64,000 nucleotides of DNA from Candidatus Dadabacteria bacterium (GCA_951812945.1 CATOTB010000001.1:738198-802197); one strand, 5' to 3'; positions 24,694-34,785 are shown, counted from the stretch's first letter. A program made the numbers and translations. The notes: a model not told the origin generated them from the sequence alone.

Positions 24694-26187
24694 ATGAACA
24701 CTCAACTCATCATCAACTCGCTTTTTAACGAAACGAGAATAGCGGTTATGGAGAAAAGCAAGCTGAGCGAGCTTTTCATCGAAAGAAAGTCCACTTCTTC
24801 AATGGTGGGGAATATCTACAAGGGGAAAGTTGAAAAGATAGTTCCCGGCATGCAGGCGGCATTTGTGGGCATAGGCGACGGCAGATCGGGATTTCTCTCC
24901 GCCGAGGATGTGTACGAGGAGTCGCTTAGCGAACTTTTTCTTGAAGAGGAAGAAACAAAGAAGGCTTCCAGAAAAAACCACCAGCCAATACAAGACGTGT
25001 TGCGCCAGGGGCAGGAAGTGATGGTTCAGGTTACAAAGGAACCCACCGGGAACAAGGGCCCCAAGCTGACCTCTCACGTCGGAATACCGGGCAAGTATCT
25101 TGTTCTGCTTCCCGGGTCGGATTCGGTGAACATATCTCGGAAAATAACGGACAGAAAAAGCAGGAAAAGATTTTCTGAGATCCTGCAGGGCAAGCCCGAC
25201 GACATGGGCTTTATAGTGAGAACGGCGTGCGTGGGTGCGGATGAGAAGAATATAAAGACCGAAATGAGAGCGCTTGTGAGGAAGTGGAAGAGGATAAAGA
25301 AAAAATATGAAGAATCGAAACCCCCTGGTGTGATATACGAAGAAGCCGATACCTGTATCAGAGTGGTCAGGGATCTGATGGGAAACGGTCTTAAGAAGAT
25401 TGTCGTTGACTCCCCCAAAGCCCACGGCCAGATCACCAAGTATTTTTCCGACAAGATCAAGAGGGATGACTTCAAAGTCGATATGTACGATAAAAAAGAG
25501 CCCATATTCGACAGATACGGAATTGAGAGTCAGATCGAAAAGATGTACAGAAAAAAAGTCTGGATGAAGTCCGGGGGTTACCTGATCATAGATGAGGCCG
25601 AGGGGCTTACAGTGATAGACGTTAACTCGGGGAAACTTGTCGGAGAAGAATTTCACAAAAAAACAATAATGAAGACAAACGAAGAAGCCGCGGTTGAAAC
25701 CGCAAGGCAGATAAGGCTTCGCAATCTGGTCGGAATCATCGTTATCGATTTCATAGACATGCAGTCCATAAGATCCAGAAATAAGATAGAATCGCTTTTC
25801 GCCGCTGAGATGAAAAAGGACAAGGCCAGAGCGACAATCCAGGAGATATCATCTTTCAGCGTAATCCAGCTCACCAGGCGCAGAGTCAGGGAAAGCATAC
25901 TCTCCGACCTCACCGAACCCTGCGATATCTGCGAGGGAAGCGGACGGATAAAATCGATATACACCACCTGTTATGAAATACTGAGGGATGTTGATCAATG
26001 GACAAAGGAAAGCGCCAAAGGGCCGCTTGTTGTGCATGCAAACAAAAAAGTTATAGCGAAGCTCAGGGAGATAGAAGGAAGATCCATAAGGAAAATCCAG
26101 AGGGAGAGAGGTATCAAGATAAAGTTCAAATCAACCGAAGATATTCTCGAGAGGTTCACCATTTCCAGGGAAGGAAGTTCTGGTTAG
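24694..26187 (+). CDS. rng: Ribonuclease E/G family, RNase G-type
   Basis: 497 residues, the length of RNase G and without the C-terminal scaffold of RNase E. The N-terminal S1-like part contains NIYKGKVEKIVPGMQAAFV, an acidic insertion at about 85-100, and the catalytic DNase-I-like part has YLIIDEAEGLTVIDVNSG and GIIVIDFIDM with the metal-binding Asp residues. CDICEGSG near 410 is the zinc-link cysteine pair for dimer pairing. It cleaves single-stranded AU-rich RNA and helps mature 16S rRNA. The ATG at 24694 has no clear ribosome site. Confidence 0.96.
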   Translation: MNTQLIINSLFNETRIAVMEKSKLSELFIERKSTSSMVGNIYKGKVEKIVPGMQAAFVGIGDGRSGFLSAEDVYEESLSELFLEEEETKKASRKNHQPIQDVLRQGQEVMVQVTKEPTGNKGPKLTSHVGIPGKYLVLLPGSDSVNISRKITDRKSRKRFSEILQGKPDDMGFIVRTACVGADEKNIKTEMRALVRKWKRIKKKYEESKPPGVIYEEADTCIRVVRDLMGNGLKKIVVDSPKAHGQITKYFSDKIKRDDFKVDMYDKKEPIFDRYGIESQIEKMYRKKVWMKSGGYLIIDEAEGLTVIDVNSGKLVGEEFHKKTIMKTNEEAAVETARQIRLRNLVGIIVIDFIDMQSIRSRNKIESLFAAEMKKDKARATIQEISSFSVIQLTRRRVRESILSDLTEPCDICEGSGRIKSIYTTCYEILRDVDQWTKESAKGPLVVHANKKVIAKLREIEGRSIRKIQRERGIKIKFKSTEDILERFTISREGSSG

Positions 26188-26206
26188 TCGAAAGGAGCGT
26201 TCTAAG

Positions 26207-26629
26207 TTGAGTAAAAACGGATTTCTTTATCATGTGGCGATCGCCGTAAAGGATATCAAGAAAGCTGAAGATATTTACTCCAAGCTACTCGGGCTTCAGG
26301 TCGTCCACAGAGAGGACGTGGTCAACTATGGGGTCAAAACGTCGATGCTTTGCTCCGAATCGGGAGAAGGCACCGCGGTAGAACTTATCGAGCCTTTGGA
26401 CGAGAATTCCCCGATTTCGCAATTCCTTGAGAAAAGAGGGGAGGGCGTTCATCACATCTGCTTTCTTGTGGACGATATAGAATCTTCTCTCCGGGCACTC
26501 GAAAAAGAAGGTGTCAGACTCATCGATGAACATGCGAGACCCGGATCTTACAACTGTAAAGTTGCCTTCGTACATCCCAAGTCAACGAACGGAGTGCTGG
26601 TGGAACTTGCGGAGAAGATAAAGGACTGA
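26207..26629 (+). CDS. mce: Methylmalonyl-CoA epimerase
   Basis: 140 residues of the glyoxalase/VOC fold with the family pattern: YHVAIAVKDIKKAEDIYSKL, VELIEPLDENSPISQFLEKR, GEGVHHICFLVDDIE and a final strand GVLVELAEK. His 9, Glu and His in GVHHICF and the last Glu are metal ligands. It interconverts (2R)- and (2S)-methylmalonyl-CoA in propionate metabolism. The start is TTG 26207 with AAGGAG about 10 bases upstream. No methylmalonyl-CoA mutase is in the window. It converges with tatA. Confidence 0.93.
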   Translation: MSKNGFLYHVAIAVKDIKKAEDIYSKLLGLQVVHREDVVNYGVKTSMLCSESGEGTAVELIEPLDENSPISQFLEKRGEGVHHICFLVDDIESSLRALEKEGVRLIDEHARPGSYNCKVAFVHPKSTNGVLVELAEKIKD

Positions 26630-26644
26630 GGAGAGGGTTTTTGA

Positions 26645-26824
26645 TTAGGTGCCGCTCTGTCCCTCTTCCTTGTTGTCTGAGTCGTCGTCTTTTAGAGATT
26701 TCCTGAACCCGCTTATTCCCTTGCCGAGCGAAGAGCCCAGATCTCCGAGCCTGCTTGGACCGAAGATTATGAGCAGGATTGCCAGTATCAGGATTAATTC
26801 CCATATGCCGAATTGTCCGAACAT
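26645..26824 (-). CDS. tatA: Twin-arginine translocase subunit TatA
   Basis: A 59-residue protein: a short N-terminal segment (MFGQFGIWELILILAILL) forms the membrane helix, followed by the family hinge FGPSRLGDLG, the amphipathic helix GSSLGKGISGFRKSLK and an acidic tail. TatA subunits oligomerize to form the pore for folded proteins. Its size is normal for TatA/TatE. It lies between convergent mce and the glyS end; tatB and tatC are not in the window, so the pore partner is elsewhere. Confidence 0.93.
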   Translation of the reverse strand: MFGQFGIWELILILAILLIIFGPSRLGDLGSSLGKGISGFRKSLKDDDSDNKEEGQSGT

Positions 26825-27142
26825 ATAAAGGAAATAATACCCGAATACTGTTGCTTCTCAAATGTTATCGGAATTATATTCTAAATTCATGGATTACTTT
26901 TGAGTAAGGGGGAGGCTTGTTCCTGTAGAGGTAAAGCTGTCGGCTACGCCGCGACAGATCATGGCTAGATCAATAAATGTATTTTGCGAAGAGATCGGAG
27001 AAACCGCGATGCCCGGATATGTCGTACACCCCGGTGAGATGTGTCTTCCTCTTAGCCCTGACGCGGTGACTTTGCCTTTAACTCAACTTTGAACCCTGCA
27101 TCTGGTCGAGGCTGCCGTCTACGCTCACAGGTTTGCTGTGGT
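26825..27142. other. Non-coding gap upstream of tatA and downstream of glyS
   Basis: About 320 bases without a convincing gene. A plus-strand reading from ATG 26960 gives a short peptide with YVVHPGEM, which resembles the start of HigA-type antitoxins (IHPGE), but it ends after about 40 codons and the rest of the fold is missing. CTGTCG and CGACAG (near 26938-26958) can form a small hairpin. Confidence 0.35.
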
Positions 27143-29233
27143 TCAGATTTTCGAGAAATCGGCGATCATGAAGAACAGATCTTTGATTTCATTCAGTAAA
27201 GCCAGGCGGTTGTCTCTTACTTTTTGATTCTTGTCCATGACCATTACCGCGTCAAAGAAACGGTCTATGGGACCCGCGAGTGTTTTTATGGACTCAAGGG
27301 AACTTGTGTAATCGCTCTGCCCAGGGGCTTTCTCGGAGTTGGCCAGTCTTTTTAGAACCGCGGTTTGTGTCTTGGTAAAAGCTCTATAGAGGTCCTTTTC
27401 TTCCTTTTGCCTGAACAGTTTTTTATCAAGCGGCGAAGACGGCCTGGTTTTCGCTATGTTGAAGACTCTTTTAAAGCCCGTCGCCAGGGCTTCAAAATCC
27501 TTTCGCCTCGCGAATTTTCCAAGGGCGTTTATCCTGCGGTAGGCGTCAAGGGGGTTGTCAAAACCTGCCGAGATCACGGATTCGACGATATTTCTCTCGT
27601 AACCGGACTCTGTCATTAGGTTGCGGAACCTCTCAGAAAAAAACGCGAGGATATTTTCTTTAAGTTCTTCTTCGGATAATTTGACCTTGCGAGCTTTTTG
27701 CGCTTCCATGGAATCAAAGACAAGCTTGATGCCGTGTTCGAGGACTGCGGAGACGGAAATATCGAGCTTTTTCTCTATGGCGATTCTTATTATTCCGAGG
27801 GTCTGCCTTCTCAGCGCGTAGGGATCGGAAGACCCGGTAGGTGCGAGGTCTGCGATGAAACACGAGCAGATGTTGTCCGTCTTGTCCACTATGCTTAGAA
27901 GTGCTCCGGTTTTGGTCCAGGGAAGTTCGCCGGTTCTCGTAAGCGGCATGTATTGCTCTTCGACCGCGTTTGCGACGGCTTTTTTCTCCCCGGAGGCAAG
28001 CGAGTAGTACTTGCCCATCACTCCCTGCAGTTCAGCGAATTCGAATACCATCTGGGTCGCGAGATCAGACTTTGAAAGTTGGGCGGCCCTCTCAAGATCG
28101 GGGTTATCGAACATATCGGCCGCAAGCGTTCTCATCCGCTCGACTTTTCCCCTGTAGCTTCCTATATCCGATAGAAACACCATGCTCTCAAGATCTTCTG
28201 TGTAATCGCTTAGGTTCTTTTTCGTATCTTCGGAGAAAAAGAATTCGGCGTCGTTAAGCCTTGCTCTTATTACCCGTTCATTTCCCCTTATAATCACCTG
28301 TTTATCCTTAACCGGGGTTCCGCAGACAAAGATGAAACTGGGAAGCAGCTTCCCGGTCTTCTCGGAATAAACGGGGAAATATTTCTGGTGGTTTTTCATC
28401 ACGCTTATCAGCACTTCCTCGGGCAAACGCAGGTATTTCTTCTCGAATTCCCCCACCAGCACCGTCGGGTGCTCCACCAGGTTTACTACGGTCTCAAGCA
28501 GTTCGGGATCCTCTTTTACGATTCCTCCTATCTTTTTCGCTGCCGCGTCAGTGTCTTTTCTTATGGTTTCCTTTCTTTTCTCGGGATTCGCTACTACGTT
28601 GTTTTTCTTAAGCGCCTTCAGATAATTTTCCCAGGACACCACTCGAAACGGCTTCGGGGAAGTAAATCTGTGACCGAAGCTCTGGTCAGAACTTTTGATG
28701 TTTTCAACGCTGAATTTTACGAGCCTGCCGTCGTAGAGAGCGACTATCCACCTTATGGGTCTTGCGAAGGTCAGTTTCCCGCTGCCCCATCTCATTGACT
28801 TCCGAAATGGAACAGATGAGATCACTTCCGGAAGAATCTCTTTTAGAACGGATGAAGTTTTTCTCCCTTTTATCGTTTTCCTTACGCAGAGGAATTCTCC
28901 GTTATCCCTTTTTGCGGTGACGAGTTTCTCAACATCGACCTTCTGGGACCTCGCGAAACCCAACGCGGCCTTGGTGGGTTTTCCATTTTCGTCAAATGCT
29001 ATGCGTATTGGCGGCCCGAAGTTCTCGGTTGTGCGGTCCTTCTGCTTTCTCTCAAGTCCGCTTACTTTTGCCGCAAGCCTTCTCGGGGTGTAGAGGATTT
29101 CCATTTCCTCGAAATCAATACCCCTGTCGCGAAGCTCTCCGCTTAGGATATTGCCGAGGTCTTCCCGGGCTTTTTCAAGGAAAAGAGCGGGTATTTCCTC
29201 CGTTCCGATCTCGAGTATCAGTTCTCTTTCCAT
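27143..29233 (-). CDS. glyS: Glycyl-tRNA synthetase beta subunit
   Basis: 696 residues. [18 protein letters not shown] at the start and the long GlyS core ([43 protein letters not shown]) identify the beta subunit of the alpha2beta2 type enzyme. The C-terminal anticodon-binding-like helical part is present, ending in a segment with [11 protein letters not shown]. Start ATG 29233 lies inside the 3' end of glyQ, overlapping by 16 bases; a longer in-frame reading upstream would run further into glyQ. It joins glycine to its tRNA with GlyQ. Confidence 0.96.
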   Translation of the reverse strand: MERELILEIGTEEIPALFLEKAREDLGNILSGELRDRGIDFEEMEILYTPRRLAAKVSGLERKQKDRTTENFGPPIRIAFDENGKPTKAALGFARSQKVDVEKLVTAKRDNGEFLCVRKTIKGRKTSSVLKEILPEVISSVPFRKSMRWGSGKLTFARPIRWIVALYDGRLVKFSVENIKSSDQSFGHRFTSPKPFRVVSWENYLKALKKNNVVANPEKRKETIRKDTDAAAKKIGGIVKEDPELLETVVNLVEHPTVLVGEFEKKYLRLPEEVLISVMKNHQKYFPVYSEKTGKLLPSFIFVCGTPVKDKQVIIRGNERVIRARLNDAEFFFSEDTKKNLSDYTEDLESMVFLSDIGSYRGKVERMRTLAADMFDNPDLERAAQLSKSDLATQMVFEFAELQGVMGKYYSLASGEKKAVANAVEEQYMPLTRTGELPWTKTGALLSIVDKTDNICSCFIADLAPTGSSDPYALRRQTLGIIRIAIEKKLDISVSAVLEHGIKLVFDSMEAQKARKVKLSEEELKENILAFFSERFRNLMTESGYERNIVESVISAGFDNPLDAYRRINALGKFARRKDFEALATGFKRVFNIAKTRPSSPLDKKLFRQKEEKDLYRAFTKTQTAVLKRLANSEKAPGQSDYTSSLESIKTLAGPIDRFFDAVMVMDKNQKVRDNRLALLNEIKDLFFMIADFSKI

Positions 29234-30105
29234 GGGTTGTCTTTCAGAAGGGGAAATCCCAGGTTTTCTCTGGTCTGCAGATACGACGTCGCGCACAGGT
29301 TCGCAAGTGTCCTTACCCTCGCTATGTATGACGCCCGCTCCGCTACCCCTATCGCCCCTCTTGCGTCGAGAAGGTTAAAAGTGTGCGAACTTTTAAGGCA
29401 GTATTCGTAAGCGGGAAGAGGAAGCTGCTTTTCGATAAGGGACCTGCATTCCTGCTCGTACATGTTAAAGAGGTCGCTTAGCATCGCGGCGTCAGATTCC
29501 TCGAAGTTGTATTTTGAGAACTGGACTTCGCTCTGGTGATGAATCTCTCCGTACGTTATTCCCTTTGTCCATTCAAGATCGTAAACGCTTTCGACTTCCT
29601 GCAGATACATCGCTATTCTTTCGGTTCCGTAGGTGATTTCAGCGGATATCGGGTCAAGATCTATTCCGCCTGCCTGTTGAAAGTAGGTGAACTGCGTTAT
29701 TTCCATGCCGTCAAGCCACACCTCCCACCCAAGCCCCCATGCGCCAAGCGTCGGGGATTCCCAGTCGTCTTCAACGAACCTTATATCGTGCTCAAGCGGG
29801 TTTATTCCGAAGGACTTGAGGCTGTCGAGGAAAAGTTCCTGAATGTCGTCGGGAGAAGGCTTTATTATCACCTGGAACTGATAGTAGTGCTGAAGCCTGT
29901 TGGGATTATCTCCGTATCTTCCGTCTGTCGGTCTCCTTGAAGGCTCTACATATGCCACATGCCAGGGCTCAGGGCCTAGACATCGCAGGAAAGTGGCCGG
30001 ATGAAAAGTTCCGGCGCCTTTTTCTATGTCGTAGGGCTGGACCACCAAGCATCCCTTGGATGACCAGTAGTCTTGGAGAGCTAGAATCAGTTCCTGATAA
30101 GTCAT
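29218..30105 (-). CDS. glyQ: Glycyl-tRNA synthetase alpha subunit
   Basis: 295 residues. The class II synthetase motifs of GlyQ are plain: [51 protein letters not shown], and [15 protein letters not shown]. The alpha subunit carries the catalytic site for glycyl-adenylate formation. ATG 30105 is chosen because it is the family start; TTG 30114 would add three residues. The heterotetrameric form is typical of most bacteria other than those with the single-chain eukaryote-like enzyme. Confidence 0.96.
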   Translation of the reverse strand: MTYQELILALQDYWSSKGCLVVQPYDIEKGAGTFHPATFLRCLGPEPWHVAYVEPSRRPTDGRYGDNPNRLQHYYQFQVIIKPSPDDIQELFLDSLKSFGINPLEHDIRFVEDDWESPTLGAWGLGWEVWLDGMEITQFTYFQQAGGIDLDPISAEITYGTERIAMYLQEVESVYDLEWTKGITYGEIHHQSEVQFSKYNFEESDAAMLSDLFNMYEQECRSLIEKQLPLPAYEYCLKSSHTFNLLDARGAIGVAERASYIARVRTLANLCATSYLQTRENLGFPLLKDNPWKEN

Positions 30106-30206
30106 GACCGGCAAAATACTACCATTAAAATAGAAGAATCAAACATGCCGGCACATTTGTAAGGACTTTGCCCGCGGGCGCTCTTGATGACTTGCAGGCA
30201 TGATTG

Positions 30207-31343
30207 TTATGAGGTTGTTTTATGACGGTCCGATTCCTCAAACGGAGGCAAATTGAGCCAGTAGCGTGTGTGGCGTCGCTGTCCGGTTCTGTGAAGCGCG
30301 CCCATGGCGACCATATTGGCAAGATCGCGCGTTGCCGTTGAAGCCGTAGCCCCGGTTATTCTTTGATAATTCTGTGCGCTGAGGCCGCCCTCAAAACCTT
30401 CTGGTTCAGCATCGAAGAGTCGCTGAAGGATTTTTTCCTGCCGCGGGTTCAACGAGCCGCGGAGACGATCAAATAACCGTGTTTGCTGAATTGACCGGAT
30501 CAGACGGCGTTCGCTCCAAATCTGGGCGTCCAACACGGTATCTGCAAACCACGTCAGCCAGTTGGTGATATCAAGCGATCTGCCACTCTCATCCAAGATA
30601 TTATAGTAGGCTTTGCGCCTTCGGGCGATAGTGCGGGAAAGCGCAATAAGACTCGGTTCGCCGAGTGACTGGGCGAGAGCTTTTTCCGCCAAGGCACGGG
30701 CTATACGGCCGTTTCCGTCCTCAAAGGGGTGAATGCGCACAAAGTACAGATGTGCCATTCCGGCCCATGCCAGAGAGGACAGCCTGTCCCCGGTGGACGC
30801 AGTCTGGCCGTACCATACTATGAAACGTTCCATCTCCTCTGTCATCCGCTCCGAAGGTGGTGCTTCATAGTGGATCTTAGGTTTATAATCAGGCCCTGAA
30901 ACGACCTGCATAGCTTCGGGGTGGCGACGATATCCGCCGACAACCTCCAGATAGGAGCGGTCGCGCATAAGCATCCGGTGCCAGCGCCACAGCGTTTCGT
31001 GATCAAGCGGGCGGTCGAACTCATGGTAAAGCGCTACCATCATTTCGGCTACCCCTTCTTCCTCGGGTGAAGCGGTTTTTCGGCTGGCGGTTAATCCGAA
31101 TCGTCGGCGGATGGAGGATTGCACTGATTCCCGGTCGAGAATTTCACCTTCAATTGCGGATGTCTCAACGGCTTCGCCGCTCAGCCATTTGATCCGCAGT
31201 TCGGACTGATCTTCATAGGTGAGTTGGCGCCAAGCGCCGATCCTACGCCCTGACTCATGCAGAAAACGCTCCTCGAAAGGTATCAGAACAGACCGGTCCC
31301 AAGTGAAGTTTGGCCAGTCAGAATGTTGCCATACCCATTTCAT
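30207..31343 (-). CDS. Fic family protein with DUF4172-type N-terminus
   Basis: 378 residues. The N-terminus has a WxxxxWPxFxW pattern (HSDWPNFTW) of DUF4172, followed by the inhibitory helix motif TSAIEGE (61-67, Glu 65) and a Fic core motif HPFEDGNGR at 205-213 (His 205). The C-terminal 80 residues include a winged-helix-like stretch (SAQNYQRITGATASTATRDL), so this class II Fic protein may also bind DNA. AMPylation of a target is inferred from the intact motif. Arginine is mostly CGN, and the gene sits alone between glyQ and trmFO, both signs of a separate origin. ATG 31343 chosen; two short in-frame codons precede. Confidence 0.88.
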   Translation of the reverse strand: MKWVWQHSDWPNFTWDRSVLIPFEERFLHESGRRIGAWRQLTYEDQSELRIKWLSGEAVETSAIEGEILDRESVQSSIRRRFGLTASRKTASPEEEGVAEMMVALYHEFDRPLDHETLWRWHRMLMRDRSYLEVVGGYRRHPEAMQVVSGPDYKPKIHYEAPPSERMTEEMERFIVWYGQTASTGDRLSSLAWAGMAHLYFVRIHPFEDGNGRIARALAEKALAQSLGEPSLIALSRTIARRRKAYYNILDESGRSLDITNWLTWFADTVLDAQIWSERRLIRSIQQTRLFDRLRGSLNPRQEKILQRLFDAEPEGFEGGLSAQNYQRITGATASTATRDLANMVAMGALHRTGQRRHTRYWLNLPPFEESDRHKTTS

Positions 31344-31413
31344 GAGCGATAAAAACACCCCCTATAGCCCATATTTTTACCTATTTTCGGGCTATAGAGC
31401 AAGCGTCATGGTT

Positions 31414-32739
31414 TCAGCGGGAAGCAGACGCACGGCAAAAAGGGTCGTACGCGCGTATACTCTCTATGGCTCTTTGAGCGATGATTTCACGCTTTTTCTC
31501 TTTTCTCATCCTCGCTTCCACTTTGGGGAAAAGCCCGAAGTTTATGTTCATCGGCTGAAACCCGGTTTTTCCGGGGGTTGAGATGTACTCAAGCAGGGAG
31601 CCTATGGACGTCTCCCTTGGAACGTGGGCGGGTGCGAGTCCGAGCACTTTTCTCGAGGCGTTTATTCCGCAGACGATTCCGGTTGCCGCGGACTCTACAT
31701 ATCCTTCGACTCCCGTGATCTGTCCGGCGAAAAAGATGCTTGGGCGGAACCTCAGAGAAAGGTCTTTTTCAAGCAGTCTTGGGGAATCTATATACGTGTT
31801 TCTGTGTACGCTTCCGTATCTTAAAAATTCCGCCTCCTCAAGTCCCGGAACCTTTCTGAAGACGGCCCTTTGCTGAGGGTATCTGAGCTTTGTCTGAAAT
31901 CCCACCATGTTATACATCGTTTCCTCGCTGTTCTCCGTCCGTAGCTGTAGGACGGCAAAAGGGATTTTGCCGGTCCTCGGATCAACGAGACCGACGGGCT
32001 TTAAGGGGCCGAACCGAAGCGTATCCCTCCCCCTCTCGCACATGACTTCAACCGGCATGCAGCTTTGGAAATAGAGGGCTTTCTCAAACTCCCTGGTTTC
32101 CACTTTTTCTCCGCGAATCAGGTCATCTACAAGCTCGTAGTACTGGTCTTCGGAGAGCGGACAGTTGAGATAATCTCCCTCCTCCGAGTCCCCGCGTTCG
32201 TATCTTGATCCCCTGAAGATCTTGGAGCGGTCGATTGTATCGGCGTCGATTATCGGCGAGATAGCGTCGTAGAAGTAAAGATATTCGGATTTCGTAAGCG
32301 AGGAAATCTCCGCGCAAAGCGCATCCGAGGTGAGCGGACCGGTGGCTACAATCACGATGCCGTCTTCTGGTATCTTCGTTATCTCCTCCCTTCTTAGGTC
32401 TATAAGCTCGTTACCCTCGGTTTTTCGCGTTATGTAATCCGAGAAGATATCCCTGTCTACCGCGAGGGCTTTTCCGGCCGGAACCTTCGACGCTCTGGCC
32501 GCTTCAAGGACAAGTGAACCAAGAGATCTCATTTCCTCTTTCAGTATTCCCGAGGCGTTCTCCATGGATGATGATTTGAGGGAATTACTGCACACAAGCT
32601 CCGCGAGACCCGAAGTTCTGTGTGCGGCGGTTTTCCTGTGGGGTCTCATTTCATAGAGAGTAGCCCTTATTCCGAACTTTGTTATCTGGTTCGCGGCTTC
32701 GACTCCGGCGAGTCCTGCGCCGATTACGGTTATTGACAA
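31414..32739 (-). CDS. trmFO: Methylenetetrahydrofolate-tRNA-(uracil-5-)-methyltransferase TrmFO
   Basis: 441 residues. SITVIGAGLAGVEAANQI is the FAD-binding loop; RTSGLAELVCSNSLKS and GPLTSDALCAEISSL are family signatures, as is GVEGYVESAATGIVCGINA near the C-terminus. Cys residues at VCSNSL and near SCMPVEVMCERG fit the catalytic pattern. TrmFO makes 5-methyluridine at position 54 of tRNA using methylenetetrahydrofolate and FADH2, found in many Gram-positive and deltaproteobacterial groups instead of TrmA. Intact. Confidence 0.96.
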   Translation of the reverse strand: MSITVIGAGLAGVEAANQITKFGIRATLYEMRPHRKTAAHRTSGLAELVCSNSLKSSSMENASGILKEEMRSLGSLVLEAARASKVPAGKALAVDRDIFSDYITRKTEGNELIDLRREEITKIPEDGIVIVATGPLTSDALCAEISSLTKSEYLYFYDAISPIIDADTIDRSKIFRGSRYERGDSEEGDYLNCPLSEDQYYELVDDLIRGEKVETREFEKALYFQSCMPVEVMCERGRDTLRFGPLKPVGLVDPRTGKIPFAVLQLRTENSEETMYNMVGFQTKLRYPQQRAVFRKVPGLEEAEFLRYGSVHRNTYIDSPRLLEKDLSLRFRPSIFFAGQITGVEGYVESAATGIVCGINASRKVLGLAPAHVPRETSIGSLLEYISTPGKTGFQPMNINFGLFPKVEARMRKEKKREIIAQRAIESIRAYDPFCRASASR

Positions 32740-33337
32740 CTGTTTATACCTTGGTCCTTCAGTTTTAGTAGCACTTTCGGTTTTCCCCGGTCGAATTTGG
32801 TTTTAGAGTGCTAGGAATTTCTTCCGTTAGAAAGACTCGGGCAAGTTCGATCATTCAAGAGCGGTACTCAGAAACTGCATTTAGAGTGTTTTTCCAGAGA
32901 ATTTCTTCACGATATTTTCGTCGTGTCTCAATTCTCAATTGTTTCCGAATACCGGTTGGGATTTCAATCAATATCGCTTCTTCCTGCGATACGGCACTCC
33001 GTTCCCCTCTCTCTAAGCTCGGATTTCCACAACTGAGGGTTTGTCCAGCATCCTCCAAACTCGGAATTTCTTTGACAGTTCCTAAAGTCTTCAGTCTGCT
33101 CGTCTTGCCGTCGCTGTTCTTCCCGCCTCTGCCTTATTTCCTCGCTGTCCAGTTCGGAAGGTTCCAAGTCCTCTTGGCAATAAATTGACTAAAAATACAG
33201 TTAAAAACCTGAAATGACTGAATCTGTCCACAACCCTCAGTCCTTTCTTGACGGCTTTGAACAGTATTTTCTTAACGTCAATTCATTGCAGGCCGGTTTT
33301 AAAAAACATAAAAAATATAGTTTGAGAAGTAGCCAAG
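32740..33337. other. Unexplained gap of about 600 bases
   Basis: No supported gene. Both strands hold short open stretches; minus-strand readings include ones ending NTLNAVSEYRS and ELRERGTECRIAGRSDID in two frames, and the plus strand has a 126-codon reading with a hydrophobic end. None has a recognisable domain or ribosome site. The right end (33180-33330) is AT-rich and leads into the 3' end of the luciferase-like gene. A decayed gene is possible. Confidence 0.3.
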
Positions 33338-34363
33338 CTATCCTACTTCAGGCAGCACCTTATCCACAAACAACTTCATTGACCTTACTGCTTCTTCATG
33401 CGAAATACCCGGGAATTTAAATCTACATATCAGGTTGTCTATACCTAAACTTTCCCGGTAATTCATGATAGTCTCAACACATTCTTCGGGGGTTCCTATA
33501 ATTGACTGCTGCCTTGCAAGGTCATACAAGATCGGATCTGACGGATCACTCAGCAAGTTGCCCTCAGTATCCACCATTGAACCCCATGAAGCATATCCCT
33601 TGGCCGTATAAGTAACGTGCTCTTTTATATCCTCCCAAGCATCATCGGCTTTTTTGTTGGAAATATAAATTTCTCTGACAAGTGGCTTTTCAACTTCGTC
33701 GGGGTTTTTGCCATATTCCTTTAAGAAAGATGAATGCATATCAAAAAGGTATTTGATAATCGGTATTACGCCGATTGCCGGAACGTAAAGTGGAGCACCA
33801 ATTCGAGCCGCTCTCCTTATGGCGGGTTCTGTAAAAGCACCGATCCATATTGGTATTGGCTGTTGAATGGGTTTGGGAGTTACATTCAAATTCTCTACCT
33901 GATAATACTTTCCATCAAAACTGAACGGATCATCACTCCAACTCTTATTCAGTATCTCAAGGCTTTCTTCAATCCTGCCCCTGCGCTCCTTTAACTGCCT
34001 GCCGAATCCATCAAACTCTTCTTTTCTGTAACCCAGTCCCAGTCCCAGTATAAATCTTCCGCCGGAAATGAGATCAACAACGGAAGCATCTTCCGCTATT
34101 CGGATCGGGTCATGAAGGGGTATCAGCAACACACCTGTACCTATACGGATATTTTTAGTCCTGGCGGCCATTGCCGAAGCGGCTATAAGCATTGAGGGAC
34201 AGTAACCATCGTCCAGAAAGTGATGCTCCGTCAGCCATACGGAGTCAAACCCCATCTGATCCGCCATCTCCACTTCAGTCAGCATTTCGCTGTACAGGTC
34301 ACTATGTGATCTTGGACGGTGAGAGGGTGATTGAAGACTGTAATAACCAATGCCGAATTTCAT
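33338..34363 (-). CDS. LLM-class flavin-dependent oxidoreductase (luciferase-like)
   Basis: 341 residues with the bacterial luciferase-like TIM barrel: MKFGIGYYSLQ, GFDSVWLTEHHFLDD, RIGTGVLLIPLHDPIRIAED, SGGRFILGLGLGYRKEEF and PIPIWIGAFTEPAIRRAAR. These enzymes use FMNH2 or F420 to oxidize or reduce small molecules. A strong ribosome site (GGGAGG) and a promoter precede it. It stands alone; substrate and cofactor are not known. Confidence 0.9.
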   Translation of the reverse strand: MKFGIGYYSLQSPSHRPRSHSDLYSEMLTEVEMADQMGFDSVWLTEHHFLDDGYCPSMLIAASAMAARTKNIRIGTGVLLIPLHDPIRIAEDASVVDLISGGRFILGLGLGYRKEEFDGFGRQLKERRGRIEESLEILNKSWSDDPFSFDGKYYQVENLNVTPKPIQQPIPIWIGAFTEPAIRRAARIGAPLYVPAIGVIPIIKYLFDMHSSFLKEYGKNPDEVEKPLVREIYISNKKADDAWEDIKEHVTYTAKGYASWGSMVDTEGNLLSDPSDPILYDLARQQSIIGTPEECVETIMNYRESLGIDNLICRFKFPGISHEEAVRSMKLFVDKVLPEVG

Positions 34364-34401
34364 GTTTATACCTCCCTTAAAGCTATTTTTAACTTATGGG
34401 A

Positions 34402-34429
34402 ATTGTAAAGAAAGGTTGACAAAAGGCAA
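34402..34429 (-). promoter_or_regulatory. Promoter of the luciferase-like gene
   Basis: On the minus strand TTGCCT (34429-34424) and TACAAT (34407-34402) are 16 bases apart. The start codon at 34363 follows 38 bases later with GGGAGG. Confidence 0.45.
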
Positions 34430-34605
34430 GAAATCTTATTATTGTATTTTTTTATGATTTTTCCTTTGTTTTCATGACAAATTAGTGTTTGCATCGCTAC
34501 TTCCATTTAGTGTGCCATTTTATGCTAATCTATAGAAAGATATTAATGATTACAGGTAATTACGAATGATAAAGAAGTGGCAAAAGTAGCTTTCAAACTA
34601 TAGTT

Positions 34606-34785
34606 GTGAAGGTAAGAATTTTTCACAATAACGTAAAGCAGTTGGCTGGAGAGAAAAAGGACGGTTTCACAGAAGTTGGGTATAAACTTATTTCTTCTGG
34701 AGTTGGAACGGAAGTGGCGATTAAAGTTGACGATGTAGTCGGCTGGAAAATTTTAAAGGTACGACAATTCAGTGCGGAACTATGA
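34606..34785 (+). CDS. Possible 59-residue protein coupled to gph
   Basis: Open from GTG 34606 to TGA 34783-34785. Its last codons overlap the gph ATG (ATGA), which suggests translational coupling. The peptide has an ordered look (KDGFTEVGYKLISSGVGTE) but no known domain. No ribosome site is seen before GTG 34606, and the upstream 200 bases are AT-rich. It could be a real small gene or a chance opening. Confidence 0.35.
   Translation: MKVRIFHNNVKQLAGEKKDGFTEVGYKLISSGVGTEVAIKVDDVVGWKILKVRQFSAEL

Noticed and set aside
34416..34442. TTGACA followed by TATTAT as a plus-strand promoter
   Set aside because: The spacer is only 15 bases; the minus-strand promoter at the same place fits better.
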